The notes under the pieces are model-generated. The model ran no database searches, was not told the origin of the DNA, and saw only the letters and a list, made by a program, of their open reading frames with translations. Positions 6,491 through 13,616 of a DNA stretch of 15,137 nt are shown piece after piece. Position numbers and translations under genes: made by a program. Every line of letters starts with the position of its first letter. Position 1 is the first letter of the stretch. The DNA is from Oligoflexia bacterium (lineage in GTDB: Bacteria > Bdellovibrionota > UBA1018): contig CAINWE010000162.1 in NCBI GenBank assembly GCA_903854365.1, positions 1 to 15,137 of the forward strand. The letters run 5' to 3'.

Positions 6491-6882
6491 AAACCGACCT
6501 GATTGCCAAATTCCAATTCCTCGCCTCTCACTCACTAGCAGGCTATGAAATTCCGCACGCTCACCTTTGGAGGCTCGAAATCACACTTTCCGGAGAGCCC
6601 AAGAACGGCAAAATCATCGATCTCATCGCTTTTCGGGAAAACGTACAGGAGCTCATTGCCCCTTTAGAGTCCCAGTACTTGAATAATTGCTCTGCTGTGA
6701 CAACTCAGGTCCGAGAGTTCCCGACTTGTGAAACACTGAGTGTTTTTTTTCACGAAAAAATCCGTCACCTTACTGTTCACTCGTTTTCGCTAGAAAACCC
6801 ATCCATCTATCTCCAGTCCACTCTGATCGCCATCTGCGCAATAGATGGGACCGAAACAGGAGCGGTGAGAATCAGCTGTTAG
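6487..6882 (+). CDS. Second, divergent PTPS/QueD-family protein, ExxHAH type
   Basis: A 131-residue protein of the same fold, only distantly similar to its neighbour. The expected pattern can be aligned by eye to QueD. H15 (FLASHSL) and H24/H26 in IPHAHLW are the likely zinc ligands. GKIIDLIAF (41-49) matches the GWIIDF region, PTCE (79-82) matches the PTSE substrate motif, and E113 in GTETGA matches the C-terminal Glu. The usual HGH is HAH. The catalytic Cys position is Tyr20, with Glu21 giving ExxHAH. The LDHHYLN motif reads LESQYLN, so both the Asp and the catalytic His are changed. It starts within the stop of the preceding gene (ATGA; GAGGG upstream). It may form mixed oligomers with the first protein or be a non-catalytic partner; this is inference. 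The last four bases overlap the convergent GT87-like gene. Confidence 0.85.
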   Translation: MKTDLIAKFQFLASHSLAGYEIPHAHLWRLEITLSGEPKNGKIIDLIAFRENVQELIAPLESQYLNNCSAVTTQVREFPTCETLSVFFHEKIRHLTVHSFSLENPSIYLQSTLIAICAIDGTETGAVRISC

Positions 6883-7997
6883 GAAAACCGAGTCTCATCC
6901 CTGATCGACAATAAACCTCCCATCAAAATCAAACCACCCATCACCAGCAGATAACTCTGATCGACCCAATCCTTGCCTGAAGGCCCAAGCATCGCGCTCA
7001 CGCCCGTCATAAAAACAAAGGCGACGACAAGAGTCCAAATGCGCCTCTGATCCAGCAAAAAGACAACGACTGGCAGAAGCAATAGGTAATTGTGCTTCCA
7101 AGCCATGGGCGAAAGAAGGACGGAGAGTAAGACGGAAATCAAAATCGCTGAATTTCTTTGATTTTCTGTTTTTGCTTGGCTTGCAAAAGCACAAAGGACC
7201 GCCACCAAACCGACTTGAACGCCATAACTGAAAGCCAAAAACCACGTCGGCTGAGAGAAAAACCTCCCGACCCATGCGCTGAGCGCACAAGGCACAGATT
7301 GAAGTAAAGTATCCATCGGCGCGGGGGCAGTTTCGCGCAACAAATCAAACCAACTCAGGTAAATCAAAGCTCCGTTTTTGAAAAACAACACGGGAAGTAG
7401 GGACAAAATCAGAAACCAAGCGAAGATTCCCAAAATTTCCTGGTAGCGCTTCATAAAGATGAGGGGCACCACCACCAAGAACGGAATCAGCTTGAAACTC
7501 GCAAAAACAGCAAAACTGAAGGTTGCCAGCACCCAATTCGCAGGACGCAAACTCAAATACCCTAACCAAAAAATCAGTAAAAGATGATTCACCTGAGAAT
7601 TCAAGAAATCACTATTATGAAATCGCAACATGAAAATTAACACCGCGACTGTGGTCCAATGACCCCATCTCTTTTGAATGCCCCTATAAACAAGCGCCCC
7701 CACAGAAAAACTGAGCAGAAAAAAGGCAAATTTCGACACTTGAAAGGGCAAAAACGCAAAAGGAACAAACAAGTAGGCCACGACCGGGTGATACTTGAAG
7801 GGTGTCACTTCATTTCGATAGAGATCCTCACCCTGAAGTGCCCGAGCACCTGCGCGATAATAAGCCTCGTAATCCGTTCCCGGGGTGACCCAGGCACGGT
7901 ACGCAAAAAAGAAAAACATTACCCACCCTAGAGTCAGCCAAAACAGACTCCAAGCGAAGCGTGGGTTAGCAAACCAGGTCCTCAGCCTTACAATCAT
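6879..7997 (-). CDS. GT87-like (DUF2029) polyprenyl-phosphate-mannose-type glycosyltransferase
   Basis: A 372-residue polytopic inner-membrane protein with about ten hydrophobic segments. It resembles the GT-C fold family GT87, which transfers a sugar (often mannose) from a polyprenyl-phosphate donor to an acceptor on the periplasmic side. The family pattern is clear in the N-terminal third. After TM1 the loop TDYEAYYRAGARALQG (41-56) carries the conserved Asp42, followed by EDLYR and FKYHPVVAYLFVPF. The segment NSQVNHLLL (133-141) matches the conserved N-Q-N motif of the family. The ATG has no good Shine-Dalgarno site; the gene begins 29 bases after asnS on the same strand, so it is probably the last gene of a pepA-asnS unit. 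Sugar and acceptor are unknown; a role in envelope glycan or lipid glycosylation is inferred. Confidence 0.85.
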   Translation of the reverse strand: MIVRLRTWFANPRFAWSLFWLTLGWVMFFFFAYRAWVTPGTDYEAYYRAGARALQGEDLYRNEVTPFKYHPVVAYLFVPFAFLPFQVSKFAFFLLSFSVGALVYRGIQKRWGHWTTVAVLIFMLRFHNSDFLNSQVNHLLLIFWLGYLSLRPANWVLATFSFAVFASFKLIPFLVVVPLIFMKRYQEILGIFAWFLILSLLPVLFFKNGALIYLSWFDLLRETAPAPMDTLLQSVPCALSAWVGRFFSQPTWFLAFSYGVQVGLVAVLCAFASQAKTENQRNSAILISVLLSVLLSPMAWKHNYLLLLPVVVFLLDQRRIWTLVVAFVFMTGVSAMLGPSGKDWVDQSYLLVMGGLILMGGLLSIRDETRFS

Positions 7998-8026
7998 TTC
8001 ACGAATCTAGAGTATGGGATTTTCAA

Positions 8027-9388
8027 TCAAGGCCTCAGCGTATTGAGCATTCGAGGAAATGGGATCGTTTCCCTGACGTGATCCACGCCGGTGAGCCAAG
8101 CCACAGTTCGCTCCAAACCCAATCCGAACCCGGAGTGAGGGACAGAACCATAACGTCGCAAATCCAAATACCAGGAATAATCTTCTTCCTTCAAACCATG
8201 CTCAGCAATCCTGCGCTTCAACACGTTGACATCCTCTTCACGCTGACCGCCTCCGATGATTTCCCCGTAACCCAACGGAGCAATCAAATCGCATCCTAAT
8301 GCATAGCGACCGGTACCTTCGACTCCTGGGCCACCGACGATATCGCTTTGCTTAAAATAAAATGCCTTAATCTGCGAAGGCATGTGATGAAGAAAAACAG
8401 GTTTCCCAAACTCATCTCCAAGTGCCGTCTCATGAGGAGCGCCCAGATCCTCGCCCCACGGGATCGCCACCCCTCGTCTCTCTAAAATCCGGATAGCTTC
8501 GTCATACGACACCCGAGGGAACGGCCCGCGAATCGCCTCCAGCTCCTTCATGTCTCTCTCAAGAATTTTTAATTCCGGTGCACGATTCGCTAAAACGGAC
8601 TGCACGATCCATTCAATGAACTTCTCGGCCAATTCCATATTATCATTCAAGTCAGCGAAAGCGACTTCAGGCTCGATCATCCAAAACTCGGTCAAATGCT
8701 TTCTCGTCTTGGATTTCTCTGCGCGAAAAGTCGGACCATAGACGTAAACCTTACCAAACGCCATCGCACCGACTTCGCCGTAGAGCTGACCTGACTGCGA
8801 CAGATAGGCTTTCTCATCAAAGTACTGGGTGCCGAAAAGATTAGACGTCCCTTCACACGCACTCGGAGTCAAAATGGGCGCATCGAATCGGACAAATTTC
8901 TGTTTTTCAAAAAATTCGTGAATCGCCCGAATGATTTCAGACCGAATCCGCAAGGCGGCCCACTGCCTCTGGCTCCTGATCCAAAGGTGCCGATTCTCCA
9001 TGAGAAATTCAACGCCATGCTCCTTTGGGGAAATGGGATAAGCTTCGGCAATTTGGAGAGTCTTCAACGAGATTACCCCAAGCTCGTAGCCACCAGGCGA
9101 GCGGGGCTCTTTTCTCAATCGCCCCGTCACCTCAACTGACGACTCCTGAGTCAAGTGCTCGAATGCTGCCAAAGCTTCGGGCTGTGTTTCACCCTGGAAG
9201 AAAATGGACTGCATCAATCCAGATCCATCTCGAAGGACCAAGAACTTGATCTTGCCTGAACTCCGCTTATGGTAGACCCAGCCCTTTACAGTAACGACTT
9301 GACCATCCCATTTCGCTGCATCTTCAATATAAAATCTTTTATGCATCGACGACTCTGCATGAGCAGTTTTCTCGTTCGCAGTATCCAT
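8027..9388 (-). CDS. asnS: Asparaginyl-tRNA synthetase
   Basis: Charges tRNA-Asn with asparagine using ATP (class IIb aminoacyl-tRNA synthetase), cytoplasmic. The 453 residues comprise an N-terminal OB-fold anticodon-binding domain (about 28-115, KGWVYHKRSSGKIKFLVLRD) and a class II catalytic core. Motif 1 lies near 150-172. TPSACEGTSNLF (174-185) is typical of AsnRS rather than AspRS. Motif 2 is in VYGPTFRAEKSKTRKHLTEF (216-235), with Arg222 as the ATP-binding arginine, and motif 3 is GFGLGLER (420-427). The first ATG has AAGGAG and GGAAG upstream; a second Met at residue 15 is a possible alternative start, since conserved sequence begins there. It lies 60 bases after pepA on the same strand. 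Direct charging of Asn suggests the cell need not rely only on the transamidation route for Asn-tRNA. Confidence 0.96.
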   Translation of the reverse strand: MDTANEKTAHAESSMHKRFYIEDAAKWDGQVVTVKGWVYHKRSSGKIKFLVLRDGSGLMQSIFFQGETQPEALAAFEHLTQESSVEVTGRLRKEPRSPGGYELGVISLKTLQIAEAYPISPKEHGVEFLMENRHLWIRSQRQWAALRIRSEIIRAIHEFFEKQKFVRFDAPILTPSACEGTSNLFGTQYFDEKAYLSQSGQLYGEVGAMAFGKVYVYGPTFRAEKSKTRKHLTEFWMIEPEVAFADLNDNMELAEKFIEWIVQSVLANRAPELKILERDMKELEAIRGPFPRVSYDEAIRILERRGVAIPWGEDLGAPHETALGDEFGKPVFLHHMPSQIKAFYFKQSDIVGGPGVEGTGRYALGCDLIAPLGYGEIIGGGQREEDVNVLKRRIAEHGLKEEDYSWYLDLRRYGSVPHSGFGLGLERTVAWLTGVDHVRETIPFPRMLNTLRP

Positions 9389-9429
9389 TTTTACTTCCTA
9401 CTCCTTAAACACGATGCTCGGCCCAACCC

Positions 9430-9445
9430 TCGCCGTTTCCGGCAA
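9430..9445 (-). other. GNRA-tetraloop hairpin between pepA and asnS
   Basis: Three bases after the pepA stop, the minus-strand transcript can form a 6-bp stem (UUGCCG/CGGCGA, one G-U pair) closed by a GAAA tetraloop. No U-run follows, so it does not look like an intrinsic terminator. It may stabilise the pepA 3' end or set relative levels of pepA and asnS. The structure is read from the sequence; the role is inferred. Confidence 0.35.
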
Positions 9446-9448
9446 AGT

Positions 9449-10996
9449 TTAAAAATCCGCTACAAACTGGGCGAGAGTTCTCACATAAATACCGCTGGCT
9501 CCCTTTTTCGGCAAATAAGAGACGGTATTTAAATTATAGGCAACGCCGGCAATGTCTAAATGCGCCCAACGCGTCCCTTTGCGAATAAATTGCTTCAAAA
9601 AGATAGCGCCTCGAATCGTGCCACCATTGGAATCATTCGCAGAATTCTTCATGTCGGCACAATCTGATTTCAAATCATCGAAATATTCATCGAAGAGCGG
9701 AAGCTGCCACATCTTTTCACCACTCACTTCGCCAGCTCTACGCAGTGAATCAATAAGGGTGTCGTCATTCCCGAGTACCGCGCAGCATTGCTTCCCTAAA
9801 GCAACTGATACCGCTCCAGTGAGAGTCGCAATATTCACCACAGCGTCTGGTTTATAATCTTGTACGAAGTCGAGCGCATCGGCCAAAATGAGACGACCCT
9901 CAGCATCCGTGTTAATCACCTCGACCGTTTTTCCATTTCGAGCAGTCAACACATTCCCTGGTTGAATTGCGCTCCCGGACGGCATATTTTCAGTAAAGGC
10001 CATCACTCCAATGACGCGATTCGTAACTTGCCACTGAGCGGCCAAAATCATTGCCCCCATGACTGTAGCAGCACCCGTCATATCGTGCTTCATTTCTTCC
10101 ATTCTTAAGGATGGCTTAATCGAAATCCCACCGCTATCGAAGGTGATCCCTTTACCCACCAAAGCCAAAGTTTTCAAATTCTTCTTAGCGCCTGGCGAGT
10201 ACTCAAGAACAACGATGCGTCCCTCACGCTCGGCTCCTTGGCCCACGCCCAAATACAAACCCATTTTCTCGCGGGTTGCGTCCGCCTCTGTTAAAATCTT
10301 GCATTTTAGGCCATACTGACGAGCCAGTTTTCTAGCTTGTTCCGCATAATAAACCGGAGTCCCATAATTGGATGGCTCATTTGACCAGTCGCGAGTCAGT
10401 CTGACTGACTCACCTACTGCTACCACTCGCTTCAGCTCACGTTCCAGCGGAGCCTTCAAGCTCTTGTCTTTCACTAGAAAAGTAATCCGCGATGGCATTA
10501 CGGCGACACTCGCACTTGAATGCTCTCCCGTGGTTTTGTACTTATCAAAACGGTAAGCGTTCAGGATCAAACCTTCAGCAAAGGCCCGAATCATCCGGGA
10601 ATGATCTAAAGCAGCACCGGTGCCGCGGGGGCCCGTCTGCTTACCTTCAAAAAAAGTCTCGACGTGAACCGTCAGTTCGCGAATCTTCTCTGAAGCCAGG
10701 TGAGTCCAGGTGTGACCGCCCGCCACTCTTAATTTCTCTTCCGTCAAATCCGAAAAAGGCCCCAACCCAACTAGCAAAAGGGCTCCGGGCGCATCTGACT
10801 GAGCAAAGCGAACCATCTGAACCGAACCCGCCTTAGCTTGAAAAGTATCTTGCTTACGCAGTTTTTCGACCCAATGACCGAAACTCCCCTGAGGTGGAAC
10901 CGCCTTTTTGCCCGTATCCTGAAAAACTGCAACCAGATCGGTATCCCCTTTGACTGCACCCGTCGTCCGAACTTCTAATAAAGGTAATTTCCACAT
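9449..10996 (-). CDS. pepA: Leucyl aminopeptidase (M17 family)
   Basis: Removes N-terminal residues from peptides, using two metal ions; cytoplasmic, usually hexameric. The 515 residues are normal for bacterial PepA. The N-terminal macro-like domain covers about 1-170 and the catalytic domain 180-515. Metal and active-site residues align with E. coli PepA at a constant offset of 12: K282 and D287 in VGKGITFDSGG, K294, D305 in MKHDMTG, and D364, E366 and R368 in the signature NTDAEGRL. All are present, so the enzyme should be active. Some PepA proteins also bind DNA in site-specific recombination or transcription; nothing here shows that. It is the first gene of a minus-strand unit with asnS and the GT87-like gene, divergent from the sugar-phosphate transferase across 49 bases. 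Its Shine-Dalgarno site is weak and distant (AAAGGG, 12 bases). Confidence 0.97.
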   Translation of the reverse strand: MWKLPLLEVRTTGAVKGDTDLVAVFQDTGKKAVPPQGSFGHWVEKLRKQDTFQAKAGSVQMVRFAQSDAPGALLLVGLGPFSDLTEEKLRVAGGHTWTHLASEKIRELTVHVETFFEGKQTGPRGTGAALDHSRMIRAFAEGLILNAYRFDKYKTTGEHSSASVAVMPSRITFLVKDKSLKAPLERELKRVVAVGESVRLTRDWSNEPSNYGTPVYYAEQARKLARQYGLKCKILTEADATREKMGLYLGVGQGAEREGRIVVLEYSPGAKKNLKTLALVGKGITFDSGGISIKPSLRMEEMKHDMTGAATVMGAMILAAQWQVTNRVIGVMAFTENMPSGSAIQPGNVLTARNGKTVEVINTDAEGRLILADALDFVQDYKPDAVVNIATLTGAVSVALGKQCCAVLGNDDTLIDSLRRAGEVSGEKMWQLPLFDEYFDDLKSDCADMKNSANDSNGGTIRGAIFLKQFIRKGTRWAHLDIAGVAYNLNTVSYLPKKGASGIYVRTLAQFVADF

Positions 10997-11045
10997 TTTG
11001 CGTCTTTGCCCTTTCGATGAGATTTCATTAACATAGGGTATACCT

Positions 11046-12446
11046 ATGTTGAAGCGCTATCACCATATTGTAGGAGGCATTTTCAGGTTTGTCGACGCTT
11101 GCGTGATCAGTCTCACGTGGTTAGCGGCTTACTGGATTCGATTTCATATTCCCCTGATTGAGGTAACCAAGGGTCTACCCTCGTTCGAAAAATACTCAGC
11201 TCTCACGCCTTTAGTCGTAATTCTATGGTCGGCAGTCTTTTCTGGAATGAAAGTCTATCACTCACAAAGAATGCTAAAACGCACCCATGAGGTTCACCTC
11301 ATTCTCAAAGCTCACCTAACAGCTACTCTCGGGTTCATTGCGATCACCTACCTCTTCAGTGAATATCGATACTCTAGATTGGTCATGATCTATTTTTGCG
11401 CTCTCGGAGGAGTTGGTATTATCCTGTTTCGATTGGTTTTACGGAACGGACTCCGCGAAATCCGCCGACGGGGGCTTAACCTCCGTTACATGATCGGCAT
11501 TGGAGAGGGACCTGCCCTCGAAACGCTCATTAGTCGAATCGACCGATTCCCGGAACTGGGGATTCGTATCCAAGGAATCGTCACGAGCAGTAAATCAAAG
11601 GTAAGCAACGTATCGAAGAAGCCGATTTTGGGGCACTTCAACGAAATTCACAAAATTATTCAAAAATACGAGCCAGATCAAATTCTCATTGCTCTTCCCC
11701 GATCTCAATATGCGGATTTGGATCATATTTTTTCTCTACTAAAAGACGAGACCGTCGACATCCAACTGATCCCTGACATTCATGAATACACGACATTAGG
11801 CTGTGAAGTTGAAGACTTCGATGGGCTTCCGATCGTTAAAATTAATGACTCACCCCTACAAGGGTGGGGCGCAATCGCAAAAAGAGGAACCGATATTATC
11901 GCCTCAGGACTCGCATTGATTTTGCTCCTCCCCCTCTTTGGTCTCATCGCTTTAGCGATCAAATTCAGTTCGAAGGGTCCAATTCTCTATAGCCAGGAGC
12001 GCATGGGAATCGATGGACAGACATTTAAAATTCTAAAATTCAGGTCCATGAAGACCAACGCCGAAGCCCAAACCGGAGCAATTTGGGCCGATCGCAATGA
12101 TTCGAGACGCACCGCCTTCGGTTCTTTCATCCGAAGCACCAGCCTCGACGAGCTCCCGCAGCTTTGGAATGTCTTGAAAGGTGAAATGTCCCTGGTTGGC
12201 CCTCGGCCCGAACGACCTGTCTTTGTCCATCAGTTTCGGCGAGAAATCCCTCACTACATGCTTCGCCATAAAGTCAAGGCCGGCATCACGGGCTGGGCTC
12301 AAGTCAACGGATGGAGGGGAAACACGTCGCTCGATCGCAGAATCGAGTTCGACCTGTACTACATTCGCAACTGGTCCTACCTTTTGGATCTTAAAATTCT
12401 TGTCGCTACCCTTTGGAAGGGCTTTATCAACAAAAATGCCTACTAA
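11046..12446 (+). CDS. Undecaprenyl-phosphate sugar phosphotransferase (WcaJ-type, exopolysaccharide priming)
   Basis: Transfers a sugar-1-phosphate (probably glucose or galactose) from a UDP-sugar to undecaprenyl phosphate at the inner membrane, the first step of exopolysaccharide, capsule or O-antigen repeat assembly. The 466 residues have the full WcaJ/WbaP layout. Four N-terminal hydrophobic helices cover about 10-30, 52-67, 90-105 and 112-131. A Rossmann-like CoA-binding-type domain follows (about 145-245, with GIGEGPALETLI). A fifth hydrophobic segment (about 282-307) leads into the catalytic domain. Catalytic-domain motifs are intact: KRGTDI (279-284), KFRSM (331-335), the D368-E369 pair in LDELPQLWNVLKGEMSLVGP, GPRPER (385-390) and GITGWAQVNG. 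A Shine-Dalgarno AGGG sits 7 bases before the ATG. The next gene (LptF/LptG type) overlaps its last 11 bases. Sugar specificity cannot be read from sequence. Confidence 0.95.
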   Translation: MLKRYHHIVGGIFRFVDACVISLTWLAAYWIRFHIPLIEVTKGLPSFEKYSALTPLVVILWSAVFSGMKVYHSQRMLKRTHEVHLILKAHLTATLGFIAITYLFSEYRYSRLVMIYFCALGGVGIILFRLVLRNGLREIRRRGLNLRYMIGIGEGPALETLISRIDRFPELGIRIQGIVTSSKSKVSNVSKKPILGHFNEIHKIIQKYEPDQILIALPRSQYADLDHIFSLLKDETVDIQLIPDIHEYTTLGCEVEDFDGLPIVKINDSPLQGWGAIAKRGTDIIASGLALILLLPLFGLIALAIKFSSKGPILYSQERMGIDGQTFKILKFRSMKTNAEAQTGAIWADRNDSRRTAFGSFIRSTSLDELPQLWNVLKGEMSLVGPRPERPVFVHQFRREIPHYMLRHKVKAGITGWAQVNGWRGNTSLDRRIEFDLYYIRNWSYLLDLKILVATLWKGFINKNAY

Positions 12447-13569
12447 TCGACTCTGGAAGTTACGTCCACTGAAACTCGATCTCTACATTCTCAGCGAAGT
12501 AGTGGGAGCCTTTATCGGCGCCTGCGTGTTTATCTTGTTCCTTCTTTTAATGTTTCAGATTCTGAGAATTGGGGAATTTTTGATCAATCACGGCGTCAGT
12601 GCAGCCGTCTTAGCAAAAATGAGTGGTCTCTTGCTATTATCATTCCTTCCTAACGCTATTCCACTCTCTTTCTTGACGGGAGTCTTACTCGCATTTTCGA
12701 GACTCTCCGCAGACAGTGAGCTCATCGCACTCAAGGCTTCAGGCCTAAGCCTCGGGAGAATTTCCGCCTCCTTATTTGTCCTAGCAGGCATTGTCGGAAG
12801 CCTACTGCTCCAACTCACGAATCACTGGGTCCCTTGGAGCGTTACTGCCTACAAAGGCCTCGAAGAAAAAGTAAGAAACACCAAAGTCTCCTCCATTATC
12901 AAAGAAGGGGCTTTTACCACTGGATTCTTCGACATGCTCATCTACGCAGAAAAGGTGGACCAAAAACAAAACCGCCTCCAAAAAGTTTTCATCTTCGACG
13001 AACGAGAACCGAACAGCCCCATGACATATGTATCCAAGGAAGCAGAAATCCTGCCCATTCATACCGGAACTAGCCTAGGCTCTTCCATTATTTTAAAGCT
13101 CTCCAATGGCTCTATGCACCACAGCAATCTGGAGCAACACACCTATGAAAAAATCGACTTCCAAGACTATCAACTCTACCTCAAGATCAACGAAGGTCTT
13201 GAGCAGACGACGGGCCTCAGCCCTCAAATGATCCCCCAAGCTGAACTCCTCAAAATGATTCAGCAAAGCCCCCCCGATTCTCCGGGCTGGCGAGAGCATC
13301 AAGCAGAATACTGGCGCAGAAACGCCCTCGCCCTCAGCCCGTTTATTTTTGTATTTTTGGGTGTCGGCTTCGGAACCTTCAGGCAAAGGTCTGCACGAGT
13401 TAGCGGCATTCTGATTGGACTCCTGGTCGCTATCCTTTATTGGACACTTCAGGTGTGGGGCACTTCAGCCATTCTCAAGGGAAGCGTCAGCCCCTTCTTA
13501 GGCATGCAAAGTGCGAATTTTCTGCTGTTGATCCTAGGCCTATTCCATTTCAAACGAGCCTCTTGGTAA
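12436..13569 (+). CDS. LptF/LptG-family permease (YjgP/YjgQ), LPS export
   Basis: One half of the membrane part of the LptB2FG ABC exporter, which extracts lipopolysaccharide from the inner membrane and feeds it to LptC-LptA-LptDE. The frame is open back to 12181, but upstream residues are a shadow of the preceding gene. The ATG at 12436 gives a 377-residue protein of usual family length. Three N-terminal TM helices lie at about 20-42, 62-87 and 108-126. The conserved cytoplasmic coupling segment SADSELIALKASGLSLGRIS is at 91-110. A periplasmic beta-jellyroll-like region covers about 130-270, and the C-terminal TM bundle starts after EYWRRNALALSPFIFVFLG. I cannot tell LptF from LptG; the partner gene is not in this window. 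The 11-base overlap with the priming transferase suggests cotranscription and links surface polysaccharide synthesis with LPS transport. Confidence 0.9.
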   Translation: MPTNRLWKLRPLKLDLYILSEVVGAFIGACVFILFLLLMFQILRIGEFLINHGVSAAVLAKMSGLLLLSFLPNAIPLSFLTGVLLAFSRLSADSELIALKASGLSLGRISASLFVLAGIVGSLLLQLTNHWVPWSVTAYKGLEEKVRNTKVSSIIKEGAFTTGFFDMLIYAEKVDQKQNRLQKVFIFDEREPNSPMTYVSKEAEILPIHTGTSLGSSIILKLSNGSMHHSNLEQHTYEKIDFQDYQLYLKINEGLEQTTGLSPQMIPQAELLKMIQQSPPDSPGWREHQAEYWRRNALALSPFIFVFLGVGFGTFRQRSARVSGILIGLLVAILYWTLQVWGTSAILKGSVSPFLGMQSANFLLLILGLFHFKRASW

Positions 13570-13616
13570 TCATAGGATCTGTAATCCCAGCGTATCACTC
13601 ATCCCGGCCTGGGTGA

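Noticed and set aside
8078..9249. Plus-strand open frames across asnS
   Set aside because: They run opposite a fully conserved AsnRS and have compositionally odd translations without recognisable motifs.
9389..9448. T-box or other riboswitch in the asnS leader
   Set aside because: The 60-base gap holds only a small hairpin and no T-box sequence or antiterminator structure.
12181..12435. 85-residue N-terminal extension of the LptF/LptG-type protein
   Set aside because: It lies in another frame over the conserved catalytic part of the sugar-phosphate transferase and has no family similarity; the ATG at 12436 fits the family length.
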